Source of the DNA: Thamnaconus septentrionalis | Taxonomy: Eukaryota; Chordata; Actinopteri; Tetraodontiformes; Monacanthidae | DNA length: 64,000 bases | Direction: 5' to 3' | NCBI GenBank assembly: GCA_009823395.1 | Contig: CM020506.1 | Span: 919,501-983,500 of the forward strand | Part shown: piece after piece, positions 26,751-39,639 of the stretch | Position numbering within the stretch: position 1 is the stretch's first letter | How the letters are laid out: each line of letters starts with the position of its first letter | Notes under the pieces: generated by a model | Database searches by the model: none | The model's input: only the letters and a program-made list of their open reading frames with translations | Told to the model about the DNA's origin: nothing | Position numbers and translations under genes: made by a program

Positions 26751-29259
26751 TTCCCTTTGGATTTGTGCAACTATGACATTTGAAAGTGAGACCATTGTCA
26801 TGTAGTTTCATTGTCAAAAGACAGCAACTGATGAATATTTCATCCCGGCTCCCAAGCCAACCTTTGCTGCCTGCTGCATACAGATGTTCGCTGCATTAAA
26901 ACCCCGTTCTGGTCTGTTGGGCTTCGTATACACAGGGTTCGGATTGTTCAGCCATACAGCTGGGCCCGGCTCTTTTGTTTGCAGCACAAAATCACATTCT
27001 TCAACCAAAGCCGAGATCGCCTGTTAATTAAATCCATTACTGCAGATAAAAACGCATTTAAAAAGGCATAGGGGACAGGAAAACATAAAGTTAAACTCCG
27101 CGGGGAAAGCAACAAAAGTAAAGAAATAAAAGTGAACACGTTTTTGTTTGTTTTTTTGCTGCTGTTGTTGTTGCTGTGGTGTGTGTTATGAATGGGTAGA
27201 GAGGTTTAAAACACCAGAGCGCACATCAGGAAAGGTGCAGAATGGAAGCAAGTCGTAAAGTCTCCTTGGAGTGGTGCGCAAATACACATTAAAAATCTGA
27301 TAAATGTTAGAACCCCCGAGTTTTGTTTTTATTTTTTAATTAAGCACAGTGTTGACCAACAAAATGTGCCTCGGCGGACCGAGGAAAACTTTATCTCAGC
27401 GTGAAGAACGAGCATCCACATAAATATAAAAAATATTCTGTAGAACATATTTGCAGTCAACATAAAATGTTCTACTCACCACAGTGCAGGGCGACATTTT
27501 CTAATCAACGTAGCCATCCTGGTGTTTCACGGGTGAAGCTTACAGTGGCTCGTAACAAAATCCAAAGGGGGGGGGCTTTTAATGTGGATTCATCGAAACA
27601 TTGGCGCAGCCCAATGTGACTCGAAACAGCCATGTTTGCAGTCCAAAGTAGCCTGCTAAACACATTTTTCATTCACTGTTTTCTTTTTCAATTTGTATTG
27701 TATACTTTGAGTAGACAGCCACAATTCTCTCCCTTCTATTGACTTTTGAATGGAACTCTATCAGTCCGTCAATCCCAAGTAACAGATGGATTGCGCCCCC
27801 AGCCCATCAACACAGCAGTGAGTCATAAATAAATGCAATTTCATTCTTGAAAGAACCATCCCTCTGTCATTCATTCACTTTATATCCGTCTTAATACAGT
27901 TCCTGTGGAACCTTTGATTTAAAATAGAGACTGACAATTTGACAAATAAATAAATAAAATCTCTCTTTTTGTTTGCTTTGCGCACTTTACCCTCCTGGTT
28001 TCCCTGACAAGCAGATTATTTTTGTGCCCAAATAAAAACAAAAAAAACAGTTTTGTCAGGACGGTAAAACTGATGCTGCAGAGGTCTGACTCCTCAGTTT
28101 TCTGGACATCTAGAGAGTTTATTGATCATTTGTGATGTGAGGTTGCTCCACAGGAATCTGGAATCTAGACTAGAGATTTGAAATATCTGAATATTGGTAT
28201 AATATGGGACATTAAGTGCATATGCATTTTCTCACACACAGCTAAAATGTAGCGACGACGGTAAGATTCTAACTGCTCACACCGCAGTCAGTGCTCCCCT
28301 CCCCTGCCCTGCTCCACCGTTGCCTCCCAGGGGACCGCTGGACATTAGCGGTGCAAGGACATCGCCTCTGGAGACGCTTTGGCTTCCCGCGGAAAGGTTG
28401 CCACGACATCCACCACAGGCAGGACTCGAGAGCTGCGAAGCCTGCCGGGCTTCTACAATAGGGTGGGATTTGTTGATGTTATTGTAGTTTTCTTTCCCCC
28501 CCTTTAAATAAATCCCCGGGCTACGAGACGCTGCCTTGTGTATCTTTTCTCTGATGAATATTGCATGGATTCCAACTTGACTGGCCAACCGAGCTCCACT
28601 CCTTAATAAAATCACTGGGAAATAGTGAGGTAAATTATGCCTTAACTGCAGTGGCGCCGATTAATTATTCATTAGCGTTCCAGACAGTCGAGGCCTAGCA
28701 TACCTTCACTGACAAAGCTCCTGGTGGCGAGGCGGAATTAGCATTCATGGAATGTTCTGCGAGGCAGATATAAATGATTTTATGAACCTGCCACGGAAAC
28801 AGATGTATGAAATGCAAATGTGCACATATTATATTACAGGCTTCCTCACCTCTCTTGGAACTTTGTTTACTCTGCGCGTGTCTGCAAATTAACATTTTTA
28901 TTGTATGAAATGTGAGGAATGATTAGGTTGGATGTGGCTGTGATGCACGTCGCCGCCGTGGCTAAAGAGGACCGACGAACAAATTGCAGGAGGAAGTGGA
29001 AAATGTTGTTGGCGTGTTGGGGAAATCTATCAAATGACTGCGTTCCCATGTAAAAAGCAGAGATGGGTGGGCTGCCTATAGTGATGTGCGGCGGGGGGGG
29101 GGTTTAATTTTACGCGGTCACTGTATTTCTCACTGAGAGAAGCCTGTGCACGGGAGTCCCACTTTAAATGCAATAACAAAGTGTGTTTCCTCCTACCAGA
29201 TATCCATTCTGCTGCATTAATAAAGTCGCTGGAAAAAGTGAGGTGAATCCATTATTGTG

Positions 29260-29770
29260 CTCGGGCGCACGCAGCGGTTTTTTTTTTTTTTTTATGTCTC
29301 CACAGGAAAGACGCTGCATTCCTAATTTTGTTGCGCGCATCAGTTTATTAATGAGCGCACGAGCGCCGGTGGTTTTTATTTGCGGCGCGGTGTGAGCAGC
29401 GCGACTGGAGTGCACTTTGAAAGCCTTCCGTACCTGCACCGCACTCTGCCGGCGCGCCGCCCAGCGTCTCACCATGCGAGCGGGAAGTGCGCGGAGCAAT
29501 TTTTGAGTCAATTTTCCCGGCCTCCTCATGCAGAAAATGAGCAGGGCGCAGATAAGATGCAAGAGTGCACTGTCGGCCGTGTAGCGAGTGGCTGCTCCTG
29601 CGATGGCGATACAGGCGAAATCCTGTAGGAAAACCAAACGCAGCCCGGAATGGTGCAGCATAAATATGCGGCCAGCGATCACCATGGCAATGCACCCGGC
29701 TCACCCAGCCAGCGCCGGCCACGATTTTGTTGCGTCGTGCTTCCGCGCGGGCGGTATTAGCACTTTCCAG
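29260..29770. promoter_or_regulatory. CpG-rich block, possible promoter or enhancer
   Basis: CpG dinucleotides are dense (GCGCGC, GCGGCG, CGGCGC) compared with the AT-richer surroundings, and there is no simple repeat apart from a T run at about 29278-29293. A CpG island so far from a recognised gene could mark a noncoding transcript start or a developmental enhancer. No TATA box or spliceable exon was identified. Confidence 0.3.
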
Positions 29771-31833
29771 CGCTCACAAAGGAGCCGTATAGCGGCAAAT
29801 CCACGATTAAATGGATTTACTCAACTGGAGATAAATGCCTGCGATGCAGCCGTAGCATTGCAAAGACATGCCTTTTAATCCCAACACCGGCGTGAATGAG
29901 TCATTGACCCAAGTACTGGCACAATGATATTGGAATTATAATAGGGATTTAAGAGACTGTGCGGCGGGCTTAGGCGTTCACTTCCTCACCAAAAATAGGA
30001 AACAAGCTCTGAGGATTTGGTCAGTGGATTGGCGCGAAAATCAACAAAAACAATTTTGAGGGGAACAATTTGTGGAAATTTTGCCCATCCATCAATTCAT
30101 CTTCGACCAACAATAATTGATATCCTTGGTTATGCCCAGGGTAGAACCAGTCTACTCCGTGTCGTGGATTTGTACAGTCCTATCTTGGTTTAGGAAACTA
30201 AATGTTCAGTTGTTTTTCCCTCATAGCTTACCTTTATTTATTGCCAAATCAAAGGAACAACATCCAAAGTGCAGATGTCATTTGGGGAAACAGGAGAGAA
30301 GTACGTTGACATTCTGGACAGCTTCCAGGTTCACGTTTGGACAAACAGCACAGTGCAAAATGAAATTTGTCCACAAGATGTCCCCACCTATTAGTAAACC
30401 ATAAAGTTTGCGTTCGCATTGTTGGACCTTGTTACATAAAAAAAAAAAAAAAGCCTCACATCCCACACAACAGACCATTCAGTGCACACGACAATCAGCC
30501 CCACACAACTTATCATCTTTTCACTTTTCACAGCACACATGGCGCGGCATATGACGCGCTCTCAGGCAGCCGCCGCACAGGAGGACTGGATAATGAAGAA
30601 GGAAGTCCTAATGTTGTGTGTGGAGTTATGAGCTCATTCCAGCCTCGGCTCAAACGCGCGTCTGCAGCCAAGGAGTCTCGTGGTGTAACAGTGCTCGTGT
30701 CTCTCAAATTTTTATCACTCAATAGACCTGCCATCTGGCCGCTCTCCGAGGTGCAGATAGACAGTGGTCCAAAATAGAAGCAGCGAGAGAAGGTCAGATG
30801 CTGAGTGGAGGCATCTGTAAAATTGCTCTCTGTTGGCGTTGCCGCGTGACAAAGAGGCAGATTTGATCGAATCTCTGGCGCACGTTCTGCACAGAGGAAT
30901 ACGTCCTGATTGCAGATGACGCTGTGCCTCTTTTTCTTTTTATATTGCGGGTAATAATAATGTCATTAATGCCTTTGTCCTCCAGACAATAGCCGGTTCC
31001 GTGTCCTTGATTTGTGAAATAATTGAGGGGAACATTATGAAACGGCCTCGTAAAGAGGTTTGATTCGGACCGGAGCCAGAGCGGCGAGGCTGCAAATAGC
31101 GGGAGATAAATCTGCTGATGCATGTTTTCCTGCATCGCAAATCCTCATCATCGCCCCACGCCTCCGCGGTTTGCGTGAATGATTTGTTGGGGCTTAATCG
31201 GCGGCTCAGTCATTCAAAGAGGGGATCGGTGCTAACCTCTCCCCACGACGGCGCGCTCGGGCTTGGAAACTCTGATCTATGGCGCTGCAGCGGGAATTGA
31301 CCCTCATCGGATAAACCGCACCAAATTGCCTTCCTGATATATAGCTGCCCCTTGTTACCGCTTTACCCCCTGTCAATTCTCCCCATTCCCCTCAAGGTCA
31401 GCTCACCGTGCTGTCGGACAGGAGTAGCAGAACAGAGCTCCTGCGATGCCGCCCGTCCTCCCTCCATGACTCATGATCCATGACTCCCCAGCCCGCCACA
31501 CGCTCTTCCCCGCCCCGCCTCCTCCGCAGGCCCCTGAGCCCCAATCACATTTCAAATACGCTGATGATTGCAAACACCTTCCGGAAGCAGGCGCAAGGCT
31601 TAGAGGAGAAAGAATAGCGTCAAATCAAGGAGACACTGAGCTCGCAAATGCTATTTAGGAGTAAAAAGAAGCTCAACTCTGCGAACATTTTGAGACCTTG
31701 TATTTTGTTGTACGCCAGGCAGGAGGCTTCAAGCGTCCTGAGAGGACAAGAGGCATCGCACGAGTGCTAGGACTTTCAATTTCATGTGCCACACCGCCTC
31801 ACAGGGTTTCTAATCCCGTATACACGCTCAGTC

Positions 31834-32236
31834 GGTGCGTTTACACGGCCCCCTTTTTTGTCCCTCTGAATTGGTTCAATCTGAGGAATCACATTGTTTT
31901 GTTTACATTTACACCAAATTGATCGGACTGATCTGTGGGCTCCCCTAATGCCTTCCAAATTGAAATGATCACATGATCCCGCACGCAGCTACACCAGGAA
32001 GCCCGCGGGCATTCGGAATAGAGATGTTAGCAAGACAAACCGAGCTTGCTGGTCTTTGAATTTCAGTTGCTTTTGAAACTGTGACACCGAATAAAATATC
32101 TGCCTTGTGTAAAATCAGTTCCTTGATCTGATCAGAGTTTCAGTAGGATCGGGGCAGTTTGATCGCAATGAAGTTTTTACACAACATGACTTTAATCAGG
32201 TTTTATGAGGTGACTCACGGTCCATGTAAACGCACC
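31834..32236. mobile_element. DNA transposon-derived element (MITE) with 15-bp terminal inverted repeats
   Basis: The left end GGTGCGTTTACACGG (31834-31848) is matched by CCATGTAAACGCACC at 32222-32236, its reverse complement with one mismatch. The roughly 400-bp interior is AT-rich and has GATC-rich subterminal sequence at both sides, with no transposase frame. A clear target duplication was not found, so the superfamily is unresolved. Similar ends are common in fish MITEs. Confidence 0.65.
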
Positions 32237-33867
32237 TAATGTCAAAAGTCAACCGATTTTTCAAACTTGGTGGAACTCTACTGTAGGAAAGCACTGGAAG
32301 GAGTTCTGGTAGTCTGAATCGTGCAACTGTACTAACTCCCAAGTGATACTGCTTCACTTTACAATGATGCCCTTTATATACACCAACCGCCCACGTTCTT
32401 ATATTATCTTGCCTATTCTGGGTACCTAAGAAAGGACACCATTTCAAAGTTGGACATGTTTTCAGAGATCACATTCTGCAGTCCTTGGTTGTAAGCAGTG
32501 GTTATTTGAGCTGCTGTTGCCTTTTTTTTTTTGGTCTCCAACCAGTCTGCCCTTGAGGACCTATGACCCCTGACAACAACGAGATATGTTGCTGCTAACT
32601 GGATATTTTCTCTCTTTGGCACCATCCCCTGTAAACCCTAGAGATGGCTGTGATGTCTTGTGAATCCCAGTAGTCCCAGCAGTCCCAGCCGTTTGTCAAA
32701 CACTCAGACCTGCCCGTCAGGCGCCAACAGCCATGTTCAGTGTCCTCGCTTCCCCAGTCTGACGCTCAGTAACAATTGAAAATTTCACCTAATGGAGTGG
32801 GGGGTGAGCATGTGGTGCAGAGTCATAACTCTTTGTTGCTAGTAATGTTCAAACATTTTGTCACGTTGCCATGTAGTTGAATAAGTGACAGTTTTATTGC
32901 ATCTGACCGTGAACTTTTTGTTCGTGAGGAAAATGCGACGAGCGTGTGTGCAGAACCGATACATGCTGAACATTGTGCCGTTGCCGTCGTGAATAGACAA
33001 AAGCCGAATGCGCGAAGAGAGGCAGGAAACCGAACTTAAAGGGGACTTTGTTGCCCTGTCTCCTCTCTACAACATCAAGGGCCACATTTTTCATTGGCCC
33101 CTGCATCATTTCCTAAAATACTCCTTCACCAAACAATAGAACCCAGACCAGCGCTATTTCTTCTGTTTACACAGGAACCTGCCAGTGTTTGATGTGTGAC
33201 AGATCTCTGCCAGGCTGCACAATTTCCCTCAGGAGGGAAGCAAACGTGGTCGACAAACTCATTCTAGCTCTTTTTAACGTCTCTGCAAGGCAAATATTAG
33301 ATGCTTGGTGTGGAATTTCTGGTACATTTCTCTTTCTCTTTTTTGATTGCATTGCATTCTCACAGGAAAGCTGAGGTGTTTGAGCTGCCGTGGCAGACTA
33401 GAAAGGACAGGAGACAGTGCCAAAAAAAAAAACAACCAGTCGAGTGTTAGTAAAGCATTTCAATATAGGCAAAAGCAATTTGAAAGCGTCATTTACTCAT
33501 TTAGTTAGGATTCTAAACTGTTTTGGAGTTGTCGGATTGTGTATTTGATGAGATTTTGAGGGAGGGAGACCCGCACCATTGACTTCCACTATGTTCACTG
33601 AGTAGCCCTATAAAAACAACAGGCAGAGATAATTAAAAACAATGTACCAACTTATGTGACAATAGGAATTACGGCAATAGGGAACTTGCCAACATGTTGG
33701 AGGGTCCCTTTAAAGCTGCCGCTGACAAATCAATCAATCAGAGCATGAGGTCGTGCCCTCTCACTCATGCAGAACAGTGTTGCTTTTACCTTGTGTCCTG
33801 TTCCACTGACCCCTGCTTGGTTTCGTCACCCTCGACCCCCCTGGTGGTGACAGTGACAGCAAAGTAT

Positions 33868-34200
33868 TGTCACGGTCTCCGGCAGAATTGTCTGCTCTGT
33901 GTTCTGCCTTGTCTGTATTGTGTGTGTGTGTGTGTGTGTGTGGTTGACTCACCTGTTCCTGATTTCCTAGCCACCACCAGCACACCTGTTGATGGTCAAC
34001 TCATCAGGCCTCACAACATTTAAACCCAGTTCTTCAGCAAACTAGTTTTCTGATTCTCGTCTTGTTATATTTTTTGGACTGACTCTTGGTTTTTTGTTTT
34101 TTTCATCTGTTCCCAGACTTTGCCTGTCTGCCGCCCAGACTGCCCACTCACCCGCATTCAGCTGGGCTCAACAACCAGACACCCTCCCCTCGTGACTCCT
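33868..34200 (+). mobile_element. Possible solo LTR or repeat fragment
   Basis: The segment begins TGTCACGGTCTCC and contains CTCACCTGTTCCTGATTT and a TTTAAACCC motif. That layout resembles the promoter part of some teleost Gypsy-type LTRs as I remember them. No second LTR, primer binding site or target duplication was found, so this is tentative. Confidence 0.25.
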
Positions 34201-37200
34201 TGCTTTTTGACATGAAACATTTTCACAGCCCATCTCCGTGTGTGATCGCTGGATTCTACATTTTGCATTTGATTTGAGGCCGTGCTTGCTTTCAAATGGG
34301 AGAAATTGGAAAATGGAGACGGATGACCACGGAGCCTTGTTGGAGACTTTTGAATAAATGTTCTTGGAATTAATGAACTGTTGCCACTGCGTAGAAGGCG
34401 GCGTTCGAAAATTCTGGCAAGTGCAACGAGCGTTGGACTTGGAGCAGAGCTCTGCGGTTGAAACTTTGATGAAAAGCACCGTAATGTATCGCATTGGACG
34501 TGGACCGACTCAAAGGAGTGCTTAAGGTGCTCTATTGAGAAAGAGGCGTTGTGTGTGTGTGTTTGTGTGTGAAGTGTATTTATCAAAGAGCTTCCTAATG
34601 TTACACAATTTCTGTACCCTTTTCAACAGGGGGGAACTTATGGTACTTTCATGTAAATGACGAAGAGTGTTGAGTCTCTTTAAAACTTCCCCGTGTGGTA
34701 ACATTCTAACAAGCAAGTGTGTCACAGGGAACGCAGAGGCTCCAAGGAAATAGCTTTCAAGAGGTCAATGTGGGTGGTGCAAAACCCTCAGGGTAGCACT
34801 GAGAGCTGGCGCACAGAGAAGCAGAGGCGTCCTTGTTTCTCAGCACCAGGGAGACCAAGAGCAAGAATCTTACAATTAGTTTCCGAGCAAAGACCCTCAA
34901 AAGTTTGAAATGTTGCGCTTGACACGCATCCAAATTGAATTCATTAAAAGGCCGTCCACTCCTTCAAAGATTTGACCATGTAATGTTCAGGCTGTTTTTT
35001 GAGGAGGAGGAAGAAGGAACGCACGTGCACGTGCACGCACACACACACACACACAGGCAAAATCCGACCTTCACCCATGCCAAATGAAGGATGGAGAAGT
35101 ATATTTTTTAGGTGTTTTTTCTGTCTGTTTGTTTTACACCAACAATCGTGGGCACTAAAAAAAAACCAGCACACTCCTCTTGGCTACTCTTCTCTTTAGG
35201 CCAAAAAAAATAAACAACACAACACTCGTATAGTCGGAGTCTTTTAAATCGCTTTTCGATTGCAGTCGACTCCAAACAAGCCATTTTATCGCTGGAGCTA
35301 ATTAATCACGGCCCCATTTCCTATTGGTTGACGCTTAACGTGGCAGATTCACACGTGCAGCCTGCATGTACATTTCTGAAGAAGAGCATTCGCTTGACAC
35401 CCAGCCGTTGTTCCCGGCAGCACTCGGAGACTTATCAGTCCGCAGAAGTCGTCGTCGTCTCCCAGCGCGATGCGAGTGTGTTGTTCCGCGTCTCAAATAC
35501 GAGGCTCTAAAAAGGACATTATATCCTTAAGTAAGCCATTCAGGAGAATAATGTCCACTTAACGGCCTCCCAGAGCAAATGATGCACCGCCGTCAGAGCC
35601 GAAGCTGGGCAGCCTCACGGCATCTCAGTAACTCTTATTGCCTGGCTCGGTTCCACGGACCCAAACCTGTGCCAAAAACTGCTTTTCTGCGCTGACAGGG
35701 AACACAAAGAACTGAGAAAAAAAGCCTTATTTTCAAAGGGTTTTTTTTTTTTTTTGTTTTTTTCATAGCATTGCGCCATGTGGAAGCCTTACCTGTCACG
35801 GCAGATGCTGCATGTGCGCAACATATGTTCGGCTACTTGTTTGCCTGAGCTAATTGGCTTTTTGCAACATCCCGGCACCAGCCTGACCCACAAAGACCCT
35901 GCTCTGTCTCGGTTCAGCAGGCCAGAATTTACTCCACACTTCATTTGTACCACCTCGCTGAAGAAAACAGCAATTGCCACTGACCACTGACCCCTGAGCA
36001 TCAGTTCGGTACGCCGCGCCACACTAATGTGGAGTGCAGGCCGAGTTGGGCTAGTCGCGCTGTTCTTCTCTCTCTCGTTGGACATCTTATTCTTTCGGAC
36101 ACCTCCCGCTTCTATTATAATGCGGATCAGATTTATCTGAAACCGTAAACTAGCAAAAGAGGCTCCCGCTGTGCAAGCAGTAGACTGTCCAGTGCGGCAA
36201 CACATTGCTTTTGTGAAAAAGCTGCTGGTGGGAGAGAAAAAAAAGTATCAGTCACATTAATGAACAGGCAACGCTGCTGGTGTGTTGACAGGAAATGTCC
36301 TAGTGTGATTGATTATGTATAGCATTTTTTTTTTTTTTCCCTCTGCAGCTTATTATAGGCTGCTGTATAGAAGCTCTGTTTCCCGCAGCTTAGCTAATCA
36401 ATTTTAATCCCTTCAACAATGTATAGTCTTTTCCAGCAGTGGTTCCTAACCACTGAGCTGCACAATGTCAGACCTGGGAACATGTGCTGCCAGCAGGGAA
36501 GAAAAAATGCTGTGACTCGTGAAAATAAAAAAGTTGATAGAGAGACTCCCCCCCCCCCACCCCGTCGCCCTGTGCCATGCCCACAACATGATACTGACTC
36601 TCTGGAGTGAAATGAAAACAGCAGAGGCACTGGACTTTAGTTTCTCCTTTGTTTCAACATTTCTAAGCTATAATGCTGACTTGCATGCAGTAAACCAGAT
36701 ATCCATTTCCCTGCATACATAATAAATGGCAGCATCCTGGTCACTGATTGGTTCATCCTATTTGTGCAGGTTCCAATGATGTTTATTTTGACAACACAAG
36801 CAGTGGCAGCTTTGAATGGAACACTGTCTTTTTTTTTTGTTTTGTTTGTTTCAACTTAAAATCACAATATTTATGACTTGTAGTAGGCAGAAAGGCGCCC
36901 CCTGATGTTGACACTCATAGCTAGCTGGGCAGGCAACCAACTATCTTATCAAGTAACTTTGGGTGCCTGCACACTATACACTTTAGGAGCACACACTCCT
37001 TTCTTTCTTTTCTTTTTTGCCATTTTTCTTATTCTCCTTCTCGGCACATTAGAAGAACAAAAGTAGATTGAAGTTGAATGAGTCCAACACAAAGCACACT
37101 GGTGGACAGGTGTGCAGGTACATGAGTAAAAAGAAATACAAATAACAAATAACTCAGCGAGGACAACTTCATAAAGTTCTGGTGCAGTAAATTCACATGT

Positions 37201-37220
37201 ATTATAATTTTGCTTGAGTT

Positions 37221-37256
37221 AGTGAGTGAGTGAGTGAGTGAGTGAGTGAGTGAGTG
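37221..37256. repeat. (AGTG)9 microsatellite
   Basis: Nine perfect tetranucleotide units. It gives the Ser/Leu/Thr/His repeats in minus-strand chance frames. Confidence 0.95.
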
Positions 37257-39639
37257 GAGAAGGTCAGGCAACAGCAGGGCTGATGAGGGGAAGTGGGAGC
37301 AGGTGAGGATGTGGGTGTAAGGAGGTCAGGGGACCAGGGCTGCAGGGAGAACAGGTCATCGGTGGGGAAGGTGAAGGATGAGGGAAGGGAGGAGCGAGGC
37401 CATCCCATATTAGAGGAGAATGGCAATGATGACAAGAGGAAGGTAAATGAAGGACAGATAGATGAAGGAGAAAGCAGGGCAGGAGGGGTGAGCGTTGCCT
37501 GTAGTGGATGGAATGGGTAGCGCTGCCCCCGATGACTAAATAGGGAAAGTGGTGAGAACTCCATGGCTGTAGGCTGTTTGATATGAAAGGTAAAGCTTCC
37601 CACAGTAACTCCAAAGATAACGTTTCACTTTTTCAGGAATTCTTGCCCTTGTTTAAGTGGGACACTGAGAAGATTTGACTCATTTAGCTTCTAAATGGTA
37701 CCTTATTTCTATACCAAATCTTGCTCTTTTTTTTTTAATTGAGCAAATTTAACTCTGGTTTGACCTGCAATATGCGTGTGTGAAACAAGCATATCTTTCA
37801 CACTCCGATTGGAGAGCTGAACCTCCACAGACGCCGCACCAATCAGAGGGGAGGAAAAGCGGGTCAATGCCAGTAGGCCAGGGTGTGGGTACCTTAAAAA
37901 AAAAAAAAAAGGCAAAAGCACAACACACACACAAAAAGCAAAACCATCTTGGCCATAACATGTTTGCTATAAACATTTAACATCATCAAAGGTCCCCTGT
38001 CAGGTGCAGGTCTGTTTTGTAAGATTCAGGTTGGTTTTTTGCGATGGAGGCATCTCACCGTCAGAGGAATTTTGAATGGCAGAAGCAGTCGAACACATAT
38101 CCTTTTGTTTTTCTCTTTTATAACCAAACAAATGCTCTGCGTGAATGACTTTCACCTGGATAATTGGCACCAAGGCGAATGAGTCATTTCACCTGGTCAA
38201 AAATGACTACTTTTAAATTTGAATAGGAATAAGCAAAGGTGTCTGAAACTACAACTTTAAAAAAAAAAAACTAAAAAACTTTTTGGCCAACTGTTTATTA
38301 TTTTAAGGTCTGATGTTCATTGCTGATTAGTAGGAATAAGGATCACTTGCAGAGTTTTGGAGCGGCTTTGTCCTACATGCTGTTTTCACTTCTTCACCTC
38401 ACCTTTTTCCCCCCCAGTCAGGCTGCTCTCAGCTGGTCCGTCAGCTGGTCGTCCTGGGATCCCTCTCCTTTGGCTGCTAATGCTTCATGCGGACATTTGA
38501 GAGACACCCCCGACTCCCCCAAGCCAGCCAGCCCTCCTGTTCTCTCCCTCTATGTCTTCCTAGTTGGCATACCGTCACGTCTGCTGCTCTGGTGCTCCTC
38601 CACCCACTGCTGAATGCACAGTGCTGCCCTTCAGGAGTCGGAGGAGGCGTTGCTTCCTCCAGCAATAGTCCTGAGCACCTTCACCGGTATGTGTCAAGCA
38701 GAGGTGACAGCGACGGCTACCACAGCTCCCTCCCAAGCGTGTCTACTTAGGTTTCATTTGTATGTTTGATTGTTTTTCTTGTTTTGCTATTCATTGTATT
38801 TTCTCTGTTCATTTGTTAGACATAATCATATAATCGGGAAATTATTTCTCCCTGTATTAGACCTCAACTTCAGTTCAGTCAAACCATATTTGTGTGATGT
38901 GACTGCTACCTGAGTTGCCAGCATACAAGTTTTGTTACTGTGTGGTAACACGAAATTACAAAACATTTCATAGCATATAGACAGCCTTATATAACTACAT
39001 AATTGTACAGTAATGTGTGATATTGGCTAACCATTTTGTAACACAGGGACAAGAGAATCAAAAAAGTATTGACCACGGCTGCTGTCTGTTTACAGATGGT
39101 TATAGGCCTGACAGCTGGCGTGAATGTGGCTAACAGGAACCTCCTCTTGACGTTGCAGAAGATAAAACACTATTCATTTCTTCATTTTTAAGTTTTAATC
39201 AAGCAAAGAAATGCCCAGGAAGGGGAAAGAAACATCATAATGTAACAATGTGCTGCAAAAAAATAGAATAAAAAAACCAAGCGGAACAATGTCAGAGATT
39301 TAACATCAAGCATTGAGCCTGTGCGATGAGCCACACTTTTGATTTGTTTTCATTGACTGTTCGCTCAGTGGCAACAGAGCTCGTCATTTAAGAAATTACA
39401 TTTCCAGAAATGAATTAACTGCAAGTAGTGACCAAACTGAAGTAAGACCAAATTGGGCTGTCGACAGAACTGCATGTAAAAATCTCATAGGTCTCCAAAA
39501 TCAGAGACAGCAATCAACCGTCATTGCATGGAGAACCTAGAGAACACGGCACATTACCTCACGTTGAGTGAGTGACCGCAGCCTCCAAACCTGCCTCGTG
39601 CACCCCAAGTTGCCCTTTTTAATGCAAGTACGCATTGCA

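Larger units (their letters stand above)
24811..31833. other. Noncoding stretch with an exon-like segment and a CpG-rich block
   Basis: No recognised gene. It includes poly-A runs near 25110 and 25217, octamer motifs at 25866 and 28812, an exon-like segment around 26570-26750, a GC- and CpG-rich block at about 29260-29770, and two similar 33-base motifs at about 28593 and 29217. The minus-strand open frame of about 170 codons at 29164-29685 coincides with the GC-rich block and matches nothing I know, so I do not call it. Confidence 0.45.
32237..39639. other. Noncoding stretch with several simple repeats
   Basis: No gene is recognised. Simple repeats are a TG tract at about 33919-33942, a GT tract near 34547-34570, GCAC/CA at about 35021-35056 with overlapping CACGTG E-boxes, a C run near 36547-36557 and an (AGTG)n at 37221-37256. 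A purine-rich strand at about 37256-37520 gives long proline-rich frames on the minus strand that look compositional. A possible LTR-like segment lies at 33868-34200. Confidence 0.5.

Noticed and set aside
29164..29685. Minus-strand open frame of about 173 codons
   Set aside because: It coincides with a GC-rich block, contains a poly-Lys from a T run, has no family resemblance and no splice or start support.
36430..36990. Possible hAT element starting CAGTGGTTCCTAACC
   Set aside because: No inverted partner or 8-bp duplication could be found downstream.
37202..37614. Minus-strand Pro/Ser/His-rich frames of 116 and 133 codons
   Set aside because: They read through an AGTG microsatellite and a purine-rich strand in two frames at once, which indicates composition rather than coding.
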